Of a stretch of 64,000 nt of DNA, positions 33,655 to 45,733 are shown piece by piece. The translations under genes and the position numbers were made by a program. Position 1 is the stretch's first letter; every line of letters begins with the position of its first letter. The notes under the pieces are model-generated. The model was not told the origin of the DNA. It made no database searches and was given only the letters and a program-made list of their open reading frames with translations. Source of the DNA: Allacma fusca (lineage: Eukaryota; Arthropoda; Collembola; Symphypleona; Sminthuridae); assembly GCA_947179485.1 (NCBI GenBank), contig OX359248.1, positions 50,974,386-51,038,385 on the forward strand. Reading direction: 5' to 3'.

Positions 33655-34995
33655 ATGGCTAACCGATACTTTGAAGATGCAAATCAAACTCAGCTTTACC
33701 AGAAATACCGAATGAGAGCCCCGAAAGTATTTGTGGATAGAGTCATTAATTACCTCAAAGAAAAGGTAAATATTTCAATATTATTGAACGAAAGGCAGTG
33801 AGAAAAGTAGCTGCAACTTCCTTTTAATTTTTATTTTAGTATGCTGGTGAGTTGGATTTGGCTGTGGATGTTGGCTGTGGCTCGGGACAAAATACGTTTG
33901 TAATCGCAGATTACTTCAAAAGAGTCGTAGGAACGGATGTCAGTCCCAATCAGATCGCCAATGCCCAAAAAGTAAATGAGTGTAGCAATGTGACATTTGA
34001 GTAAGTTTTTGATTTGACATAAAAAAGTCGAACTTATTTTGTCTCCAAAATTCACAGTATTTTTATTTGATTGTAGCACTTTGATAGGATTATTTTAATT
34101 ACAGAGTTTCTCCAGCAGAAAAATTAAATGTGCCTGACGGAAGTGTACAGTTAATCACTGCTATGGCTGCAGCTCATTGGTTTGATTTGCCCAAATTTTA
34201 TGAAGAAGGACTGCGCGCTTTGTGTCCAGGGGGTGTCATGGCAATTTACAGTTATCATTTTCTAAAACTCAGCTGGCCGAGAAATCCTAGTAAAAATGAA
34301 GCTATCCAAAAGGCGTATGATGAGGTAATGTATTACATTGGAAGATTTCAGAAAGGGAAACATTCTTACATGCAAACATTTTATGTTTTTTTTATATAAT
34401 TTTTATATTTTTTTCCCCTGAGAAAGGTAGCCTTTGAGGGTGAACTCAAGGACTGCTGGGCACCTTGTGTGAAATTACATGTCCTTTCATATTTCAGGAC
34501 TGTTACGATTCCATACGACGATTTGGTTAGGTACGGTATACGTACAAATACATTACAACATGTAATAATAATTTTTTTTACAACTTTTGAAGACGGAGCA
34601 AGTTTCAAAATTTTAATTTATACGATTGCCACTGTAGAGATGAATCAGCGTTTACTATTGAGCGTCAAAACACTTTAGCTGGTCTGGTCGGTGGAATTCA
34701 AACCTGGTCGGCCTTTCAAACTTACAAGCAAGAAAAGGGTGAAGACGCGGCAGCTGCTATTCTTAATCGGCTTAAAACAAGGTATATTTAATTTATAGTT
34801 GTTTGTGAAGCTCTGAAAATGAGTCAGTTGCCTGATTTTTGTCATGTGTAAGTTCAATATTACTGATTTTATTTTCTTAGAATTTTGGAAATACTGAACG
34901 AAGATTTAACTAACGAAGAGAAATCCAATCCAGATGAAATATCATTGCTTGAGACATCTCCAATGATCTTAATAATGGCACGAAAACCTGTCTAA
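33655..34995 (+). CDS. Class I SAM-dependent methyltransferase 3, 284 aa
   Basis: Six exons: 33655-33765, 33840-34000, 34105-34324, 34427-34530, 34638-34781, 34881-34995; phases 0,2,0,2,2. Motif I is VDVGCGSGQNT, the acidic residue is in GTDVS, and the block HWFDLPKFYEEGLRAL is intact. All catalytic-fold motifs and splice sites are intact, so it is presumably functional. Exon 4 begins directly after AGAAAG, an acceptor with a good T-rich tract. It is the closest relative of copy 2. Confidence 0.88.
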
Positions 34996-35297
34996 GTTTC
35001 TGCCAAGTTGTTTTTCCAAAATCTTCATAAGTATTTTGGTTGGACTGCATTTAAATTAAACAGTTCATATGCGATTTTTATGAGACATTGTAATTGTATC
35101 ATACCTCCAAACATTGTCATTATTAATGTGAATTTTGAATAGTATTAAATTAGTAAAAATTTATAATTTATATTAAACAACAACGTAATAGTGTTTGCAA
35201 CCTTTGAAATGGAAATTTCTTCAATATTAAAATGTGCAACTGTGGCTTTCTCGAGCTTTTTACTGTTCAGTAACATTTAACTAATTATAACATAATT
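34996..35297. other. Short spacer after methyltransferase 3
   Basis: AT-rich 3' flank, nothing recognised. Confidence 0.5.
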
Positions 35298-36113
35298 GCA
35301 AATGTGTCCTCCTATCCTACATATAGGCCTATTTGTAGGCTATTTATAGGGTGCGAGGATTTTATTAATGAGGTTTGTAGCAAAATAGGGTACACGAATA
35401 CATCGTTGACTAAATTCTAAAAAGTGTACCATTTTCAATGGAGATCCCATTTAAAAAACATGGGTAACGAAATTAAAATGGTACCTTTTAAAATTTAGCC
35501 AACGATACACTTAAAATTTAGCCTACAAAATAGGTAGGCTCAGCCGTCGTAGAATTATAGGCATATATGTATATATGTAGGTTATTGAAGCATGTCATCT
35601 TGATTTAATGTCATATCGAATGGATAAAATGGAAATTAAAGAATAACCCGCGCCTGGTACTTGCAGATTGTTTTATGGGGCGGTTCAAGCGTGAATAGTA
35701 CGTGCTATCTCGCCTTGATATGCGCTGAAACCTCACCGAAATTAAAACTTCTATATATTCGGTAAAGTGGGAAATTAAGACAATCTTAAGTTCTATGTTA
35801 AAATGTTGTAAAATTTGGGCACTATTTCCAGTGTAAACCAAATCAAGATTCGTACTATTTTGCTCTTAGGGCTTTGGCCAAGGTGACTAAACTTAAACTG
35901 TTTTATTTCAACCCCATTTACTTGAGACAGGATTTTAAATTTATTAGAGTAGAATGCTCTTAAATAAGTCTGCCAGTTACGAAAAGCATACAAGATTTAG
36001 GTAGGGTGTAGAATTCGTTGAGCTAATTTGTCAGTACAAAGGCTAATATTTAGGCTTGGTGGTCCCCATATAGGAAGGATGTAGGATAGGCTGAGTCATT
36101 TAGACACCTTTGA
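35298..36113 (+). mobile_element. MITE family B, copy 2 (816 bp with nested insertion)
   Basis: Same internal landmarks as the copy at 16461-17188, in the same orientation. The ends are GCAAATGTGTCC and AGACACCTTTGA, decayed versions of the 12-bp terminal repeat. The flanks ATAATT (35292-35297 and 36114-36119) form a perfect 6-bp duplication. The extra length over copy 1 is explained by a palindromic insertion at about 35402-35506. Confidence 0.8.
35402..35506. mobile_element. Palindromic mini-element nested in MITE B copy 2
   Basis: About 105 bp that folds back on itself: ATCGTTGACTAAATTCTAAA at the left and TTTAAAATTTAGCCAACGAT at the right, with GTACCATTTT opposite AAATGGTACC further in. 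The corresponding place in copy 1 (GAATATACAC) has no insertion. The target duplication is 2 bp, TA or AC; the two readings cannot be told apart. Confidence 0.7.
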
Positions 36114-36119
36114 ATAATT

Positions 36120-37367
36120 ACATTATGTATGTATTTAAATTCGCATGAAGATTAAACATTAAGTTCTAGACTCCCTTATGATTTAAAAAATTGAGTCGTC
36201 CCTATCCTGTCAAAGCTTTGATAACCTCAGATACCTTACACCGCTGGTGTTGTTGTTGCTGTTGTTGTTCATAAAGGGGCTTGAGGTTTGTGTTGTTTAC
36301 CGGATGTACTTTTGTAAAAGCAGCAGTAAAAAACCTTGAGAAGGTAATGTACAGGGTCTTTCAAATCCATTTTCTCCCATATGATATTCTGATTATTAGG
36401 ATTTTCCCCCTCTGATAGATTCCTGGAAAGCCCATAAAATTTCCTGCAATCGAATGTCAAAGCATACCAAATCTGTAATTTGCTGAAATAGCCAACTGAT
36501 ATCAAAATCCGTAGAAATGTCCGACTTTGGTTCAGGTTCGTTACGCCTGTTACCGCAAAAATTGAGTGAGGTCAATGAAATAAATTTTAGAAAATCCGGA
36601 AAAGAATTTTGTGCAAAACTGGGGGAATCAAATGAGTACTCCCTTAAGTGTGCTAGAGGGGTAGAAAAATATTATGAAATGCTCTGTAATTTATTATGAA
36701 ACAACAATTGGTCAAGCAGCAAAATTACAGCCACCTGTTTCAAGGTACACAACTATAAGTTCTTAGAATTTAATTAATTATACTCATTATTAAAAGCTCC
36801 TCAGACTTCCCAGCTCAAGTACTGAGCAAAATAATACAACCATCAACACAAATAATGCATATAGCACAAATTGGCTGTTGTGTTTGTCACGCAAGAGCTT
36901 ACAAATTGGTCATTACATTCCAGCATTAGCAAAGAGAAGGATGTGTATCTTTCAACTACTTAATAAGTCATTATACATTAATTGCTACAAGTTAAAAGGT
37001 TGTACGCATATGTATTTACAATATTATTTTTGTGAATGCATTTACGCTCACATTATTTCTGGAAATCATTAAGTATACTTTGAAGTCAATATATTCTCCA
37101 TGGTCAGCAGGAATTTCCAGACAGTGTCAATCCAGTGGTTCGAATGGTCAAGGACTGTAAAGTAAATTCTCTCATTCGTCTTTTTAATCCTCAGAAAGCT
37201 TGTTATCTGTGTAGTGAATGTCAACAGCGTCCTGATACTCCTGATTATAATATCAAGCAGTTGATAAGGAAATATAAAACAGAATCACAGAGCATTAACA
37301 TCAAATCATTCTCAATCATAACATCTCATTGTACGAGCACAACACAGAAGAAAACATTCAATTGAAA
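36120..37367. other. Spacer before methyltransferase 4
   Basis: Contains a short (GTT)n run at about 36246-36269. A 60-codon plus frame at 36517-36699 is open but has no splice or domain support. Confidence 0.45.
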
Positions 37368-38751
37368 ATGGCCAATCGTTACTTTGAGAATGAAAACCAC
37401 ACTAAATTATATCAAAAATATCGGATGACAGCCCCTAAAGCCTTAGTTCAAAGGGTCATTAATTATCTGAAAGAAAAGGTAATTTAATTTTTTTTGCATA
37501 ATGTCTGTATTAAAAAGTTAGTATTATAACAATTTTTTAAAATGAGAATAACTGAGGAATTACAATTTAAATATCCCTATCTCTAAATACAACTATAGTA
37601 TTCTGGGGAGTTAGAACTCGCTGTGGATATTGGTTGCGGCTCCGGACAAAATACTTATATTGTGGCAGACTATTTCAAGAAAGTCATTGGAATTGACGTA
37701 AGCCCGAACCAAATAGCAAATGCGGTCAAGGCAAACGAGAGAACCAATGTCGAGTTTCAGTAAGCGAGTTTTACATGTGGTGATGTTTACAGTTAATTTT
37801 TACACAAAAGAATATTTACAGGGTAATTAAATACAATCTTATCGTTTTATTAACGGATTAGACTTGGAGCAGCTGAGAAATTAAATTTGCCCGACGGAAG
37901 TGTGCAACTTATCACAGCAATGGCTGCTGTGCATTGGTTAGATTTGCCCAAATTTTTTGAAGAAGGTCTCCGAGTTCTATCCCCAGGGGGAGTGATGGCA
38001 GTTTATTCCTATTTTATTTCCTTTTATGAATGGCCAAGAGACCCCACGAAAAATGAGGCTATTAAAAAATTCTACGAAGAGGTAATTAATTATAAAAACT
38101 TCAGTAAATTTTATGTAGGAATCTTTATAAAAACGTCAGCGTTGACAATTATTAAAACGTACTAACGTCTATTTATGTTTTTCGGCTATATTATTTTAAC
38201 CTATTTATTAAAATGCTAAAAGATAATCCTGGAAGGCGAGTTGGGGCAATTCTGGTCAGAACCTATAAGAAAGCACATTTTTACAAAATACAAGAACATC
38301 TCCATTCCTTACGACGATTTTACACGGTAAGGCATTGTTTGAATTGGAGTAGGGTGGAAATTTAAGTATTAAAAAATAATTAAATGAGCCGAGTGCCTGT
38401 TAAATATGATTTTTACATTTTTCAGTGATGATACATTTCGGAATGAACGACATATGAGTTTAACGGGGATGCTTGGTGAGATGCAAACCTTTTCGGGGTT
38501 CCAGAGTTTAAGGGAAGCTAAGGGTGATGAGGCTGCAGGAGACTTATTGGATCGATTGAAGAACGGGTAATCAAAATAAGTTTTACCAGCCTCTTATAAT
38601 CCTCTAAACTGTTTTTAATGGACATACATCGTATTTCAGGATTCTGGAAATTATCAAAGACGATTTAAGTCCTGAGGAATCGAATCTGGATGAAATATAT
38701 TTTGAGGAAAAATCCCCACTTTTTCTTTTATTGGCAAGGAAGCCAGTTTGA
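37368..38751 (+). CDS. Class I SAM-dependent methyltransferase 4, 282 aa
   Basis: Six exons: 37368-37478, 37599-37759, 37862-38081, 38223-38326, 38426-38566, 38640-38751; phases 0,2,0,2,2. Motif I is VDIGCGSGQNT, the acidic residue is in GIDVS, and the block reads VHWLDLPKFFEEGLRVL. The change from HWFD to HWLD at the otherwise conserved aromatic could affect substrate binding. Subgroup with copies 2 and 3 but clearly diverged, so an older duplicate. AATAAA at 38800-38805. Confidence 0.87.
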
Positions 38752-38799
38752 GTTTAAGGCCAAAAAATACCAGGATAAAGCAATGATTACGTTTGAATT

Positions 38800-38805
38800 A
38801 ATAAA
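38800..38805 (+). terminator. Poly(A) signal AATAAA for methyltransferase 4
   Basis: AATAAA 49 bases after the TGA, the only canonical signal close to the stop. Confidence 0.5.
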
Positions 38806-39670
38806 CTAATGTTACTGTAAACGGTCTCTATTGGATGTACGCTATCGTTGGGTTTACGCTATTACTTATCATATTGCTAATTTTAACCGGGTAATACCGG
38901 GAAAAGTTACCTAGAAAAGCCATTTATATTGTCGTTACAGGATAAACCTTTCACTACTCCGCTACAATAAATATTAAACAAAAATATTCTGCGATTTCCA
39001 TATCAGACACACACATTCTGTAGTTGACAGCGTCATGCTACAGGCAGCCAACCTTGATCTTGTCAAATGTTTCACCAGATTATCACTACCGAGAACAGCA
39101 ACTGCTTTCCAGATTAGTAAACATCATGCGATATCATGTGTTTTAAATCATTGGTAGTTACATATTACTAATATACCTCTATAATATATATTTCCAATCA
39201 ACTACATGTAATTATGTAGTTCATTGCTAACAACAACGAGCAATATTTACTTGAACTTGAACCTCATACCATAAAAATACATACATAGAGTGTGTAAGTC
39301 CTTGAAGAAATAAATAGTATTTTCTCACTAGGTGCAATATTCCTCAGTTCGTAGAAACAAAATAATTACATCGTGCTTATGAAATTACTTATTGCATGAA
39401 AATAAATAATTGTTTCTGGTTACTTCTACACAATTGTTATTTACTACATTACTGCAGTAATTTATGACTATAATAATTGACCTTCTCGTGCTTAAGGTGT
39501 TTATATGAGTTAACACATTTATTCACTGGCTTCACAAAAGTTGTGAATTAATTAAATAGTGCCTACTGCCTACTGTTAACATTTTTGTTAGTCTTCCGAA
39601 GTTAACTATGAGTGTATTATAGCGAGTCTTTTGAGATCAACAGTTTCAGAATACTACAAAATAAGTAATG
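38806..39670. other. Spacer between methyltransferases 4 and 5
   Basis: AT-rich; no gene or repeat recognised. Confidence 0.5.
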
Positions 39671-41058
39671 ATGGCAACCCTTTTTCAAGGAAAGGATCAT
39701 GCTCAAGTTTATGCTCAAAGTCGTCCATCAACTCCTCCAGAGCTTATAAGCAGGGTGCTGAATTTTCTAAGAGAGCAGGTATAAGTATTTCTTTCTGCAT
39801 AATTACCTATGTATGTATATAAATTATTGTTTCTTGCTTAATACAGTATTCGTATTTAACTTTAACCGAATTTCATAAGGTACAAAAATATATTATCAAA
39901 ATTATTTTCATTGGGTTCCTGTACATAATTTAGTACACTGGAGACTTACACCTTGCTGTGGATGTTGGCTGTGGTTCGGGTCAGAACACGTTTTTGTTCA
40001 GTGAACATTTTGAGAATGTCATTGGAACGGACGTGAGTGGTGCGCAGATTGAAGTTGCGACAACATCTCGGAATGACAAACCGAACGTGACATTTGCGTT
40101 AGTATTTATACGTTAAGTACATTCTGTATCATTTCTTCTGTAATTTTATTGTGGTCAACAAGAATTATTACTCCCTCATCATCTAGAATATATTGAGTAA
40201 GAAATAATTACTTGAAGGAAAATTGCTTCAGGGTGCATCCTTCTCATGAAATCCCTGCAATGGATGGATCTGTGGAACTAATAACTGCAGCAACGGCTGC
40301 ACATTGGTTTGACCTCCCTAAATTTTTTGCTGAAGGTGACAGAGTTCTACGTCAAAATGGGGTCATGGCTTTATATTCCTACAATATGTTCCCTCGACTT
40401 AATTTCGTAGATGAGAATGGCATTGACAAATCGGATCAATTGAACGGAATTGTACAACAGGTATTTTTTTATTTACTCAGTTCAGCATTGTTATAACCTT
40501 TCCTTAATTTTCAAGAATGTTTGACTAATGATCTAGATACAAACAGAAAATCTTGCAGGGTGTTTTGATACAGAGAGGAGACAAATTGCGCGGGATGAAT
40601 ATAGAAGCATTGTCCTACCGATGAGAGACTTAACCAGGTTTGAATGCTCGCCTCAACTTGTAAATTTATGAAAATATTTTGTAGGATTGTATTCGTAGCA
40701 CCATTTGTCATTTACAGAGAATTCGGATTCATCAATCACTATAGAACTTCCCTACAAAATCTGGCAGCAAGACTTAAAAGCTCATCGGGATTTCAAACTT
40801 ACTGTAGACTCAACGGAGAGGAAAGCGGAGAAAACATTGTCCAAGATTATCTGACGGAGTCAGTATTTGTATTTGTAATCCTATTTGAGACGCTGGAACT
40901 TAATTATGTTCCTTACTACCTTAAAATGTAAATGTTATCTATGCATATTTTTTGGCAGTGTCTATCTACTACTGGGGGAAAACTTTGAGGAAATGTCACC
41001 AGAAACCATTGTGTTTGACGCTAAGGAGACATGGTTTGTGGTAATGGCTAGGAAGTAA
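39671..41058 (+). CDS. Class I SAM-dependent methyltransferase 5, 280 aa
   Basis: Six exons: 39671-39778, 39934-40097, 40232-40460, 40537-40637, 40718-40858, 40959-41058; phases 0,2,0,2,2. Motif I is VDVGCGSGQNT, the acidic residue is in GTDVS, and the block reads AAHWFDLPKFFAEGDRVL. The N-terminus (MATLFQGKDHA) and the stretch MALYSYNMFPRL match copy 1, so copies 1 and 5 flank the MANRYFE trio. Intron 2 uses a GC|gttagt donor position in phase 2, like its relatives. It is convergent with the GMC-mucin gene. Confidence 0.87.
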
Positions 41059-43433
41059 AATGGACCCGTCACATTTATTTGCCAGCTGCGATAATCTATA
41101 CAATTTAGAGAGCTTCCGGATTTACTTTAACCATTTTTTGAAATAATGTACGCGTTTGTTCAACATTTGCGTATTTGGTAATACAAAGAAAAAACTCGGA
41201 CTGTTTCAAAATTATTGCTAGTACACAAAATGTATTATTAAAATTTGGAAAGATTTCTGAAACAGTTTTTCAAAACTTTAGCTAAAAAAAGTTTTTAGAG
41301 CTTTCTCTTGGCACACCTTACAGTACTAGGAGTTAGGATAAGAAAGAGAAGGTTACAGCTGAGCTCGAGCGCCAAGGACAGCATTAGTTGGAAACGTAAT
41401 TATTTAATTCGGGTAGGTAGAAATTGGCATTCAAGAGAAAGGTTTAAAAGCAAAATAAATGTATGTACAAGATCAAAGAACGATGAAAGTATTCTACATG
41501 TTCAATCACAAGTAGTATCTTTATTGCATTTAAGATTGAGTATCTTATTCGATCACCACATTAAACCCATCGTCACGCCGACAGGTCCCACTTACGTTTA
41601 ATTGTTAGTTTTACAACTATATATATATATGTGACACGAGTCCTTTGGTTACATAATCAAAATAATTTGAAGTTCTAGGAACTTTCCATAAAGTAACCAC
41701 AAAACCTTACATTTTTTTAATACGTATTTCACAACCATTTCTTAAACTCGTATGTGAACATCATAAGAGCGATATTCAAATCAATATTCTCTCTGAAGTA
41801 GAAACATGATCTTCTTATTTGTATACATTTAATTTTTTAAGCATTTTGACTTCTATACTCATCAACAGGTTTCAATAAAATTATAAGTTCAGCATTACTA
41901 ATCCAATGGATCGCGACTACATATGGAACTTAAATAAATTAATTCCCATAGTGTCGATTTATTCAAGAATATATAAAAATGTTTTAGATTTCACATTACT
42001 AAAAACAGTGTACTCTTGATAATCGTTACTCTTACATTTTCTATCGAATTTTGGAACGCTACTATGTAGAGGTCTTCAATACATTCTATTACTTATTGTT
42101 AGTGGGTTTTTATTCAAGTAGATGGCATTTACTAGACTTCACATCCCTGATTGTAAGACCAGTGTACTCTGGCTTTAAGAGACCCCCTTACAAAAGCAGT
42201 CTAAAGAAACAAAAATATTCGGACAAAATCTCACTTTTACCCCAATGTTAATTAGTTTCCTTTTAAGAGTAAAGAGTCAAGCTTTTGTGCTTTTGGAGGT
42301 AGATACTCTTATACTGTAAAGACAGGTCTTATATCTACGCATGTGTGTGGGTACTAGTTCTAGCGGCTATCTTCTGGAGGCAGGGACAAGGAGAAATAAA
42401 ATTTGATTTAAAGCGGATTTGCAGATTTTCATATGATAATATATAATGTAGACTAATAATTCACACATTGTTTAAAATATGTTGTCGGTAAATTGTTTTT
42501 GAGCAGCTTTCTTTGGCCTACTAAGTAGTCACAACAAACACGTTCAAATTACGTACAACTCCGACAGGTGGCACAAACCAGGTGCCGCATTGTACACAAC
42601 TTTTATGAACGTTATACTCGCTTGTCCGTCTTAGACACAACTGGCATTATTTTTTTAAGAAAATCAGGTCATTTGCTCGACCTCAATAAAACTAAATGAG
42701 GTCATGTATAAACACATGCAAAACAATTGTAAGGAAACCCGGAGATAAAGCTGGGTCCATCTGTAGTCTGATTTGTTATTACATACATTCAATTATCATT
42801 TCCACTTACCGGTAGATGTCCCATGAGTTCGAATGTACCTATATTTAATATACACACCAATAAGCGGGGAATTTATTTAATCGACAGATGAATGTAGTAC
42901 CGACCAGCAGCGCAAAAAAATTATATGTGAATCATGTGAATGTACGCACGTAGGCTAGATTATCCGCAAACATGTGCACCTGTATGTACAAGATTTTTAA
43001 TCGCCAATTATACAAGCTCACGGGTATCTTAGTGACTTAGCTCACAGTGCTGATCACGGATGATTTTGCTGTTATACTATAGCAGCAAAATAAAACAATG
43101 TAGTGTAGGCCTTAACAGTTGTTGAATTGATCATACGTATGTACATGAAGTCAATTCTATAAAATTTGTGAAAGAACAATAAGAACACGGAACTTGAGAC
43201 CAGCAAAGAATATTTCTAAAATATGGCAATCACTCGAATATGTTATTTATGATATCTTCAGGCATTTGATGACAGTCAGTGTAATTCCCCACAGTGAATC
43301 CAAAATATATGGCTTAGTGTGACCACCATGAGGAGAGTGAATCCTCCAGCTGGAAACGAAAAGACGTAAAAAATGTCAATACCTTAAAACTTTAAAAATT
43401 TGGTATATAATCTACATACGATCTTAACGTTCC
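41059..43433. other. 2.4-kb convergent intergenic region
   Basis: Lies between the 3' ends of methyltransferase 5 (plus) and the GMC-mucin gene (minus). A 97-codon frame at 41308-41601 shows no domain. Nothing else seen. Confidence 0.5.
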
Positions 43434-45696
43434 TCATGTACCTTGAGCATGGTAAGCTCCAGCAGTTACTGGCCTTTTCTTCTCCATTTTCTTGTGTAAA
43501 GTTTCATCTGTATTTGATTTAGAGCCGAACCCCAAATTTTCCTCAAAATGAACTTCTACATTCGTTTCATCGACTCCCAATAAACCCTCCATTTCCAATA
43601 ATTCGACTGAAGAAGTACTGCCATCAACAAACAGTGCTTCTTCTGAACTTTCTGTGGACTGTAATTCAACCTTCACAGTGTTGGCGTGAGTTGTGGATTC
43701 GTTTTCTTGATTTTTTAATAGCATTGGAATGAAACGTGGAGCAGGTTTTGTAGAAGCTATAGTTTTCGTTTTAACTTCTGTTACGTCCGACTTCAAATTT
43801 GTGACACCTTGGTGACGAACTCTGCCTCCTAAATAAATTACGGACGATTTTGGTGTGGAAATTTGGTAGGGAAGGAATACCTGCACAGAATATTTGCGAA
43901 AGATTGATCAATCTTAGTAACATGTGTAAACTTATATGACATGGAATGATCTGCATGGACTATAGAGAAATGGTGGCTGAAATTTACCTCCGATTGGATG
44001 TTTGGACCAGTCTCCGATTTAATTGGATCTGTTGATTTGTACGAACTTTTGGCATCAGTAGTTGTTTCATAAAAAGCACTAGATGTTTCCAAAACTTTAG
44101 CCCTTGCGGAATTTTCTGCAACCCCAATTTCATCTTCTGAATTTGCATCAAATTTTTCTTCTACTGATGTTTCTTCAGTTGTTTCATCTGAACCGGCATT
44201 TTGGATTTCAGTAATATTCAAAATAGAGAGCTTACGGGGAAACCTTGTTTCTGTAGTAACATCCTGCAAGGATAAGTTTGTGAAAGATTCATAACTCTTA
44301 GTAAAACGTGTACTCTTGTATGACATTGAATGATCTGCATTCACTATAGAGAAGTGGTTGCTAAAATTTACCTCCGATTGGATGTTTGGATCAGTCTCCG
44401 GTTTAATTGGATCTGTTAATTTGTACGAGCTTTTGGCATCAGTCGTTGTTTCATAAAAAGCACTAGATGTTTCCAAAACGTTTGTCATTACGGAAGTTTT
44501 TGCAAACCCAATTTCTGCTTCTGAAGCTGCATCGAATTTTTCTTCTACTGATGTTTCTTCAGTTGTTGTCCCATCCGAACTGGCATTTTGGATTTCAGTC
44601 ATGTTCAAAATAGAGAGCTTGTGCGGAACCTTTGTTTCTGTAGTATCTTCCTGCAGTGATACGTTTGTGAAAGATTCATAAGAGTTAGTAAAATGTGTAC
44701 CCTTCTATGTCATGGAATGATCTGCATTGACCTTAGAGAAGTGGTTACTAAAATTTACCTCCGATTGGATGTTTGGATCAGTCTCCGATTTAATTGGATC
44801 TGTTGATTTGTACGAGCTTTTGGCATCAGTAGTTGTTTCATAGAAAACACTAGATGTTTCCAAAACGTCTGTCCTTGCGGAAGTTTTTTCAAACCCAATT
44901 TCTGCTTCTGAAGCTGCATCGAATTTTTCTTCTACTGATGTTTCTTCAGTTGTTGTCCCATCCGAACCGGCATTTTGGATTTCAGTCATGTTCAAAATAG
45001 AGAGCTTGTGCGGAAACTTCGTTTCTGTGGTATCTTTCTGGAAGGATAAGTTTGGTGATATTGTTAGTGAATTTTTCGGAGATCGGGCAGAAGTTTCTTC
45101 AGTTGAATTATGTACATCTTCATATGGCTGCAGTGTACTTGTATCAGTTGGCTGCTTCGAGTGAGCTTCAAAAGGCTTTTCCATACTGTGTTCCAAAAAG
45201 TAACCTTTAGGGTGCTTCACTAAACGTTTCTTATACTAAATTTTAGCTTTATGACATGTCAATTTCACCAAATATTTTTAAAAAATAAGCCGCCTGGTGA
45301 GCAGTCAATTTAAAGTTTACCTGCATCATTCCTGACGTGGATTCCCAATTAATAAACTATTACCATTTATCTGGTTAAGATAAAGGAGAAATAAATAGGT
45401 CCCGTGTTTGCTTTTAAATAATTATATACGTGCTTTAATCTTGGTCCCAGGAAAGAAAGAGAATAATTTTATTACAAAGAACACTTAGATTCTTAAGTAA
45501 TCAATGGCCTTCATGCTCGCCAATCCTTTGATCCTATCTCAACTCTCCTGCTCCTTAAGTGGTTTATTCTATTATTCACCCTTTTACTCTCTTCCCTTTG
45601 TTCTTTTCACTCTCTTTTTCCTTCTCTACCACTTTCTCTTACTTCCCTCTGACTTTCTCTCCCCCTTTAATTTTTCCTTTACTCTGATTCTCTCTC

Positions 45697-45733
<37 letters not shown>

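Noticed and set aside
28600-41058. Bacterial or fungal horizontal transfer of the methyltransferases
   Set aside because: All five have the same six-exon structure with introns like those of neighbouring genes; nothing in base composition stands out.
41308-41601. 97-codon plus frame after methyltransferase 5
   Set aside because: No motif, no splice sites in phase and a composition like the surrounding AT-rich spacer.
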